Source: an uncultured beta proteobacterium
Lineage (GTDB): Bacteria > Pseudomonadota > Gammaproteobacteria > Burkholderiales > Rhodocyclaceae
DNA length: 8,478 nt
Reading direction: 5' to 3'
Assembly: GCA_903933395.1 (NCBI GenBank)
Contig: CAIZKA010000331.1
Coordinates: 1-8,478 of the forward strand
Positions within the stretch are counted from its first letter, which is position 1. Each line of letters begins with the position of its first letter. The translations under genes and the position numbers were made by a program. Below are positions 1 to 5,045 of this stretch, piece after piece. A model generated the notes under the pieces. The model was not told where the DNA came from and did no database searches. It saw only the letters and a program-made list of their open reading frames with translations.

Positions 1-1282
1 CCTGTTCGGTCTGACCGGGCTGGACGAAATCACCCATTGCCTGGTCTGGAGCCTGCTGGCCAATCTCGGCGCCTACATCGGCGTCTCGCTGCAGCGCACG
101 CCGAACGTGCGCGAGGCGCGCCAGGCGACGCTGTTCGTCGGTGGCGCCGAGGTGGCCGGGCTGTCCGCCTGGCGCGGCAGCGCCGGTGTCGGCGACCTGC
201 TGCCGCTGGCCAGCCGCTTCCTTGGCCGCGAACGGGCGGAAGAGGCATTTTCCCGCCACGCGACGGAACGCGGCCTGCACACCATGGAGGAGCTTCCGGC
301 GGATACGCGGCTGGTGAACTTCGCCGAAACCCTGCTGGCGGGGGCGATCGGTTCGGCGTCGTCGCGGGCCATGGTCGCTTCGGTGGTGACCGAGGAGCCG
401 CTGGGCATCGACGAGGTGATGAACATCCTCGACGAGGCGTCGCAGGTGCGCGCCTATACGCGCGAACTCGAGCAGAAGTCGCTGGAATTGAGGATTGCCA
501 CGGGAGAACTGCGCGAGGCCAATGCCCGCCTGCGTGAACTGGATCGCATGAAGGACGATTTCATCTCCACGGTAACTCACGAACTGCGCACACCGCTGAC
601 CTCGATCCGGGCCTTTTCCGAAATGCTGCACGAAGATCCCGAAATTGAACTCGAGCAGCGCAAGCGTTTTCTCTCCATCATCGTCAGCGAGACGGTGCGC
701 CTGTCGCGCCTGATCAACCAGATCCTCGACCTGGCCAAGCTGGAATCCGGTCGCGCCGAATGGACCGTCGCCGCCGTCGATGTCGGCGAGGTGATCCGCG
801 AGGCGGCGGATTCGCTGACCGTCCTCTTCGCCGAAAAACAGGTGACGCTCGATCTCGGTGCCTGCGAGGCAGGTCTCAGCGTGATGGCCGACCGCGACCG
901 CCTGATGCAGGTGATGGTAAACCTGCTGTCGAATGCACTGAAGTTCGTGCCTGCCGAAAGCGGCAGGGTGGCAGTCGGCGCCGGCGGCACGGCGAGCGAA
1001 GTGCGCGTCAGCGTCACCGACAACGGCCCGGGCATTCATGAAGCGGATCACGAGGTGATTTTCGACAAGTTCTGCCAGGGTTCCGGCACCACCGATGTCC
1101 TCACCGACAAGCCGCAGGGCACGGGCCTCGGCCTGCCGATCAGTCGTCAGATCATCGAGTATTTCAACGGCCGCCTGTGGGTCGAAAGCACGCCCGGCGC
1201 CGGTGCGTGTTTTGTGTTCACTCTGCCGCGTCAGGCAGGCGATAATGACAAAACCCCGCCAGGGGGTACCGTCCCCGGCTAG
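1..1282 (+). CDS. Sensor histidine kinase, C-terminal part (SSS-transporter-linked, CbrA/CrbS-like), 5' end outside window
   Basis: This is a partial gene; the first whole codon is at base 2 and 426 residues are visible. Residues about 10-31 form a hydrophobic helix that looks like the last transmembrane segment of a sodium:solute symporter domain. Residues about 100-130 resemble the small STAC-type helical segment of CbrA/CrbS kinases, and a charged coiled coil follows at about 140-185. The HisKA motif THELRTPLTSIR carries the phospho-acceptor H193. The ATPase domain has an N box (NLLSNALK, N311), a G1 box (DNGPGI from D340), an F box (FDKF) and a G2 box (GTGLGLP from G373), so the kinase looks active. 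By family, the transporter part senses or moves a small solute at the membrane and the kinase phosphorylates the receiver encoded next. CrbS relatives control acetate use; that link is inferred. The last residues (TPPGGTVPG) are encoded inside a hairpin cluster and look like an added tail. Confidence 0.92.
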   Translation, partial: LFGLTGLDEITHCLVWSLLANLGAYIGVSLQRTPNVREARQATLFVGGAEVAGLSAWRGSAGVGDLLPLASRFLGRERAEEAFSRHATERGLHTMEELPADTRLVNFAETLLAGAIGSASSRAMVASVVTEEPLGIDEVMNILDEASQVRAYTRELEQKSLELRIATGELREANARLRELDRMKDDFISTVTHELRTPLTSIRAFSEMLHEDPEIELEQRKRFLSIIVSETVRLSRLINQILDLAKLESGRAEWTVAAVDVGEVIREAADSLTVLFAEKQVTLDLGACEAGLSVMADRDRLMQVMVNLLSNALKFVPAESGRVAVGAGGTASEVRVSVTDNGPGIHEADHEVIFDKFCQGSGTTDVLTDKPQGTGLGLPISRQIIEYFNGRLWVESTPGAGACFVFTLPRQAGDNDKTPPGGTVPG

Positions 1283-1291
1283 AGCGGGGAC
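1253..1291 (+). repeat. Two tandem hairpins across the kinase stop codon
   Basis: The first stem is ACCCC (1253-1257) with GGGGT (1263-1267) around a 5-base loop. The second is GTCCCCG (1271-1277) with CGGGGAC (1285-1291) around a 7-base loop that contains the TAG stop (1280-1282). The G run at 1262-1266 could instead pair with the C run at 1273-1276, so the two structures can exclude each other. No T-run follows, so this is not a standard intrinsic terminator. It could affect mRNA processing or the kinase-to-regulator ratio, or be a REP-like remnant. Confidence 0.6.
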
Positions 1292-1303
1292 ATAACAAGT
1301 TGC

Positions 1304-1310
1304 AGGGGGA
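1304..1310 (+). promoter_or_regulatory. Strong ribosome binding site for the receiver gene
   Basis: AGGGGGA lies 5 bases before the GTG at 1316 and fixes that start. It is one of only two clear Shine-Dalgarno sites in the window, which suggests the regulator is translated independently of the kinase. Confidence 0.7.
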
Positions 1311-1315
1311 GCATC

Positions 1316-1681
1316 GTGAGCCATCGCATCCTGATTGTCGATGACGAGCCGAACATCGTCATATCGCTGGAATACCTGATGAAGAAGGAAGGCTTCGAGA
1401 TCGCCGTGGCGACCGATGGCGAGGCCGCGTTGCGGCTGGCATCCGAATTTCGCCCCGACCTGATCCTGCTCGATGTGATGATGCCGAAGAAGTCCGGTTT
1501 CGAAGTCTGCGAGTCGCTGCGTGCCGATCCGGCGCTGGCTGGCGTGAAGATCATCATGCTGACTGCCAAGGGCCGCGAGACGGAAGTCACCAAGGGTCTG
1601 GCGCTGGGCGCCAACGCCTACATCACCAAGCCGTTCTCGACCAAGGACCTCGTCGCCCAGATCAAGTCCCTGCTGGCATGA
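1316..1681 (+). CDS. Single-domain response regulator (receiver only)
   Basis: This is a 121-residue CheY-like receiver with no output domain. The acidic pocket is D9-D10, the phospho-acceptor is D53 (LLDVMMPKKSG), the switch residues are T83 (MLTAKG) and Y102, and the conserved lysine is K105 (KPF). The receiver is complete and probably active. The GTG start at 1316 is chosen because a strong AGGGGGA site precedes it and the protein begins right at the first receiver strand (HRILIVDDE). The gene follows the kinase by 33 bases and overlaps the next gene by four (ATGA). The regulators usually paired with CrbS-type kinases carry a LuxR-type DNA-binding domain, which is absent here: the stop comes straight after the last receiver helix, and the following frame encodes an unrelated membrane protein. 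The signal therefore probably passes by protein contact. The product of the overlapping gene is the obvious candidate partner (inference). Confidence 0.95.
   Translation: MSHRILIVDDEPNIVISLEYLMKKEGFEIAVATDGEAALRLASEFRPDLILLDVMMPKKSGFEVCESLRADPALAGVKIIMLTAKGRETEVTKGLALGANAYITKPFSTKDLVAQIKSLLA
1678..1681 (+). other. ATGA start/stop overlap, translational coupling
   Basis: The TGA of the receiver gene overlaps the ATG of the exonuclease-fusion gene. No Shine-Dalgarno site precedes this ATG, so re-initiation after the receiver stop is likely, which would tie the amounts of the two proteins together. Confidence 0.7.
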
Positions 1682-3972
1682 AGGCGAAGGTCAGATTCAT
1701 CCTCGCGGCCGGCGTGCTCGGCCTGCTGATGACCGGGCCGTTCGCACTGACAGCGCTGTTGCTGTTCGCCGACGCCAAGGATGCCGAACGTGCCGCATTC
1801 GCCGAGTTCCTGCTGCCGCGCCTGCCGCTGGGCGGATTCATGACCCTGCTGGGTTTCATCGCCGGCGTCATTCTCCTGCGCAGCCTGTTCCAACAATACG
1901 TGGTGGGCCTGCTGCGCATGGGCGATACCTTGCGGCTGATGCTCGGCGCTAACCGCAATTTCCGTGTCGCGCCGGAAGGCCCGCCCGAAGTGCGCGAACT
2001 GGCGCGGGCCGCGAACGACCTGGCGCAGCAGCGCGACGAGCTGCTCAACGACGTCGAAGAGCAGATCCGCCAGGCCAAGGCGACCGTAGAGGAGGAAAAG
2101 AACCGGCTGGCGGCACTGATGTCGGAGCTCGCATTGGGCGTCGTCGTCTGCAATCTCGACGGCCGCATCCTGCTCTACAACAGCCGCGCCCGGCTGCAGT
2201 TCAAGGCCCTGGCCCAGGGCCCGACCTCGATGAGCGGCGGCGCGCTGATCGGACTCGGACGCTCGATTTTTTCCATCCTCGAGCGCGGGCAGATCACCCA
2301 TTCGCTGGAGAACATCCAGCAGCGCCTGCGCCGCGGCAGCGCCGAGCCGACAGCGAATTTCATCACGAGTACGCGCGGCGGGGCGTTGTTGCGCTGTCAG
2401 ATGGCGCCAGTGCTGCGCACTGGCTCCGACAGCGCAACAACACCCTCTTTAGACAGCCTTCCCCCCGGCCCCCTTCCCTCGGAAGGGGGTGACGATGTCA
2501 GGCAGGCTGCGCCTGCCCAGCAGGCAAAATCGGCGCCGCTCCCCGGCGATGACTCGCAGGTCACCGGCTACGTCCTCACGATAGAAAACATCACGCGCAA
2601 CTTCGAGCGCGAGGCGGAGCGCGACCAGGCGCTGCAGGTCCTGACCGACGGCAACCGCGCCGCGCTGGGGAACATTCGCGCCGCCGTCGAGACCTTGCTG
2701 GATTCGCCGGAGATGGAAGCCGACTACCGCGAACGCTTCACACGCGTCATCGCCGACGAGTCGACCGCCATGAGCCAGCGGCTGGAAGCCACCATGAGCC
2801 GTTTTGCCGACGCGCTTAAAACTCGCTGGCCACTGGAAGACGTGCTGGCGGTCGATATCCTGGCGGCGGCGGCGCGCCGCATCGAGGACAAACTGCAGCT
2901 TCCGATCAAGCACGAAGATCAGGATGCCAGCCTGTGGATGCGGGTGGACAGCTTTGCCCTGATCCAGGCCATCACCTTTCTCGCGGCGCGCATGCAGGAT
3001 CACTATGCAATCCGCGAGTTGCGCCTGAGGCTGTCTGCCGAGGGGAAAATGGTCTTCGTGGACCTGATCTGGTCGGGTACTACGGTATCCTCGGAAACGC
3101 TCTACACCTGGGAACTCGAGCCGATGAGCGTCGGCAGCGAGACCAGTCCCCTGACGCTGCGCGATGTCATCGACCGGCACGGCGGCGAGATCTGGTATCA
3201 GCGTGAAAAGGCTGCGCACCGGGCCTTTTTCCGCATCGTTCTGCCGGCGGCGGTCATGCCCGACGCGCCGATGGCCGACCAGGCGCAGCACCTGCACAGC
3301 GACAGCCGCCCCGAGTACTACGATTTCGACTTGTTCGCCGCGCGCGACGCCGCGGGTTCCGGCATCGACCTCGACCGCAAGCTGACCGAACTGACCTATT
3401 CGGTATTCGATACTGAGACCACCGGGCTGCTGCCGTCCGAAGGCGACGAGATCATCCAGATGGGCGCCGTGCGCATCGTGAACAACCGGCTGCTGCGCCA
3501 GGAAATATTCGATCAGCTGGTCGATCCGGTGATTCCGCTCAAACCCGAAGGCATCCCGATCCACGGCATCACCGAATCCATGGTGAACGGCCAGCCGCGG
3601 CTTGACGTGGTCCTGCCCGCCTTCCACGAGTTCTGCGCCGAGACCGTGCTGGTGGCACACAACGCCGCCTTCGACATGCGCTTTTTCCAGCTGAAGGAAG
3701 ACAGTCTCGGCGTGCGCTTCACCCAGCCGGTGCTCGACACGCTGCTCTTGTCGGCGGTGATCCATCCCAACCAGGAGTCGCACCGGCTGGAGAGCATCGC
3801 CGAGCGGCTCGGCATCAACGTCATCGGCCGCCACACGGCGCTGGGCGACGCCTTCGTCACCGGCGAAGTCTTCCTCAAGATGATTCCGCTGCTGGCCGAC
3901 ATGGGCATCTTCACGCTGCGCCAGGCGATGGATGCCGCGCAGCAGACCTACTTCGCGCGAGTGAAATACTGA
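1678..3972 (+). CDS. Membrane PAS / degenerate histidine kinase / DEDDh 3'-5' exonuclease fusion
   Basis: The protein has 764 residues. Hydrophobic helices at about 6-30 and 51-70 flank a short loop, followed by a HAMP-like and coiled-coil stretch (75-148). A PAS-like domain (about 148-305) is interrupted by a low-complexity insert (about 247-292). Next comes a HisKA-like helix pair (315-385) in which TDGNRAALGNIR aligns with THELRTPLTSIR of the upstream kinase, putting D324 where the phospho-histidine should be. An ATPase-like region (390-523) ends in HGGEIW but has no G1 or G2 glycine box, so it is a pseudokinase. The C-terminal domain (about 572-745) is an RNase T/DnaQ-type exonuclease with the full DEDDh set: D578 and E580 (FDTETTG), D666 (HNAAFD), H719 and D724 (HTALGD). 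It probably removes 3' nucleotides from DNA or RNA at the inner face of the membrane; the substrate is unknown. Exonuclease genes often neighbour CrbS-type kinases, but those I recall are much shorter and soluble. The start is set by the ATGA overlap. Confidence 0.9.
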   Translation: MKAKVRFILAAGVLGLLMTGPFALTALLLFADAKDAERAAFAEFLLPRLPLGGFMTLLGFIAGVILLRSLFQQYVVGLLRMGDTLRLMLGANRNFRVAPEGPPEVRELARAANDLAQQRDELLNDVEEQIRQAKATVEEEKNRLAALMSELALGVVVCNLDGRILLYNSRARLQFKALAQGPTSMSGGALIGLGRSIFSILERGQITHSLENIQQRLRRGSAEPTANFITSTRGGALLRCQMAPVLRTGSDSATTPSLDSLPPGPLPSEGGDDVRQAAPAQQAKSAPLPGDDSQVTGYVLTIENITRNFEREAERDQALQVLTDGNRAALGNIRAAVETLLDSPEMEADYRERFTRVIADESTAMSQRLEATMSRFADALKTRWPLEDVLAVDILAAAARRIEDKLQLPIKHEDQDASLWMRVDSFALIQAITFLAARMQDHYAIRELRLRLSAEGKMVFVDLIWSGTTVSSETLYTWELEPMSVGSETSPLTLRDVIDRHGGEIWYQREKAAHRAFFRIVLPAAVMPDAPMADQAQHLHSDSRPEYYDFDLFAARDAAGSGIDLDRKLTELTYSVFDTETTGLLPSEGDEIIQMGAVRIVNNRLLRQEIFDQLVDPVIPLKPEGIPIHGITESMVNGQPRLDVVLPAFHEFCAETVLVAHNAAFDMRFFQLKEDSLGVRFTQPVLDTLLLSAVIHPNQESHRLESIAERLGINVIGRHTALGDAFVTGEVFLKMIPLLADMGIFTLRQAMDAAQQTYFARVKY
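2381..2445 (+). repeat. Long imperfect inverted repeat inside the exonuclease-fusion gene
   Basis: GTTGTTGCGCTGTC (2385-2398) is the exact reverse complement of 2428-2441. Inside it, GCCAGTGC (2406-2413) pairs with GCACTGGC (2417-2424) around the loop TGC. Two more pairs (2403-2404 with 2426-2427) lie between, beside a mismatch and a 4-base bulge (AGAT, 2399-2402). Outside, GGG (2381-2383) pairs with CCC (2443-2445). That gives about 27 base pairs in one foldback. The left arm encodes PAS residues and the right arm the start of the low-complexity insert. Confidence 0.85.
2469..2489 (+). repeat. Perfect 9-bp hairpin in the coding insert
   Basis: CCCCCTTCC (2469-2477) pairs exactly with GGAAGGGGG (2481-2489) around the loop CTC. 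It lies in frame in the low-complexity insert, and a run of six C's precedes it (2461-2466). No T-run follows, so it is unlikely to terminate transcription, though it could pause polymerase or ribosomes. Confidence 0.8.
2501..2517 (+). repeat. Perfect 7-bp hairpin in the coding insert
   Basis: GGCAGGC (2501-2507) pairs with GCCTGCC (2511-2517) around the loop TGC. It shares the apex GCTGCGC with the long inverted repeat upstream, which suggests the two hairpins may belong to one REP-like unit. Confidence 0.75.
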
Positions 3973-3974
3973 GC

Positions 3975-5030
3975 ATGAATGACAGCGAGGTCCTGCCTCG
4001 GGCGGGCGCCGTCACCGCTTGCGCTGCCCGCATCGCCGCCGCCCCCGACGTCGCGGCGCTGGCGGCGTGTGCCGCCGAGGCGCGGCAACTGGCGACGGCC
4101 CTGCATCGCGAGGAGGCCGGGGCGGCGCTGGTGACCGGAGTTCTTTCCCGCCTCAACGATGCCATCGCGGCACGAGTGCTGGCTTTGCTGCAGCAGCGCT
4201 TTCGCCTGCCGCCGGCACGCTGGTGCTGGCTCGGCCTCGGTTCGGAGGGGCGCCTGGAACAGACTTTGGCTACCGACCAGGACAACGGGCTGGTGTTCTC
4301 CGCCAGCGACGACGGCGAGGCGCAGCAGTTGCGCGAACTGTTTCTGCCCTTCGCCGGCGCGGCGAACCAGGCGCTGGCCGAATGCGGCTTTCCGCCGTGC
4401 GACGGCGGGATCATGGCCGGCAATCCGCGCTGGTGCCTGTCCCAGTCCGAATGGCTGGAAGGTTTTTCCGCCTGGGTGCGCACCCCCGAACCGGAGGCCC
4501 TGCTCAACGCCGCGATCTTCTTCGATTTCCAGCCGCTGGCCGGCGATGCGGCCCTGGCGGCCGGGCTGCGCCAGGCCTTGTCCGAACTGACGCGCGGCAA
4601 CGAGATTTTCCTGCGCATGATGACGGTCAACGCGCTGGCAGCGTCGCCCCCGCTGGGGCGGTTGCGCGATTTCGTCATCGAGTCCGGCAGCGGCGGCACC
4701 ATCGACCTGAAGAAATTCGGTTCGCGCATCTTCGTCGATGCGGCGCGCATCATGGCGCTCGGCGCGGGCGCGGCGGAAACTTCCACCGCGGCGCGCCTGC
4801 GGCGGATGGCGGCGGAGGGGATAATGTCGAAGCTCGATGCCGAAGCGGCGGTGCACGCCTTCCATGCCTTGCAAGGCATCCGCTTTGCAGCGCAGGTCGC
4901 CGGCGCGGCGGGCAATGAACTCGATCCGCAAAACCTGAACAGGTTCGACCGCCGCGTCCTGCTCGAGGCGCTGCGCCAGGCGCGCGCGCTGCAACAAAAA
5001 TTGAAATCCCGATTCCATATAGAAACTTGA
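3975..5030 (+). CDS. DUF294-type putative nucleotidyltransferase, stand-alone (no CBS or cNMP domain)
   Basis: This 351-residue protein matches the C-terminal half of the next gene product. After a helical N-terminus (1-80) comes the nucleotidyltransferase signature GSEGR (89-93), then TDQDNG with the likely metal-binding D101 and D103. A further conserved acidic residue is D184 in FFDF. Residues about 200-348 form the helical DUF294 C-terminal domain, with a FVDAARIMALG segment (254-263). The GS...DxD pattern is that of the GlnD/polymerase-beta-like nucleotidyltransferase fold, so transfer of a nucleotide to a protein or small molecule is predicted; the target is unknown. The gene starts 2 bases after the preceding stop without a clear Shine-Dalgarno site, which suggests coupled translation. 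The sensor domains found in the paralogue are missing, so this copy may be unregulated or act as a partner subunit. Confidence 0.88.
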   Translation: MNDSEVLPRAGAVTACAARIAAAPDVAALAACAAEARQLATALHREEAGAALVTGVLSRLNDAIAARVLALLQQRFRLPPARWCWLGLGSEGRLEQTLATDQDNGLVFSASDDGEAQQLRELFLPFAGAANQALAECGFPPCDGGIMAGNPRWCLSQSEWLEGFSAWVRTPEPEALLNAAIFFDFQPLAGDAALAAGLRQALSELTRGNEIFLRMMTVNALAASPPLGRLRDFVIESGSGGTIDLKKFGSRIFVDAARIMALGAGAAETSTAARLRRMAAEGIMSKLDAEAAVHAFHALQGIRFAAQVAGAAGNELDPQNLNRFDRRVLLEALRQARALQQKLKSRFHIET

Positions 5031-5034
5031 ACCC

Positions 5035-5039
5035 AAGGA
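5035..5039 (+). promoter_or_regulatory. Ribosome binding site for the CBS/DUF294 gene
   Basis: AAGGA sits 6 bases before the ATG at 5046 and supports that start. Confidence 0.65.
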
Positions 5040-5045
5040 CACCCG

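Noticed and set aside
2469..2495. Intrinsic terminator at the 9-bp GC hairpin
   Set aside because: No T-run follows the stem, and the reading frame continues for almost 500 residues to an intact exonuclease domain.
2411..2555. Compensated frameshift as the cause of the low-complexity insert
   Set aside because: The insert contains perfect palindromes and has PAS-like sequence in the same frame on both sides, which an inserted or inverted-duplicated segment explains better than paired frameshifts.
2449..3834. A 461-codon minus-strand frame opposite the exonuclease-fusion gene
   Set aside because: The plus strand here encodes the full DEDDh motif set. The minus-strand product shows no known motif.
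5001..5023. TTGAAA and TATAGA in an AT-rich pocket, a possible promoter for the CBS/DUF294 gene
   Set aside because: The gap between the two hexamers is only 11 bases, too short for a sigma-70 promoter, and the stretch is coding sequence of the preceding gene.
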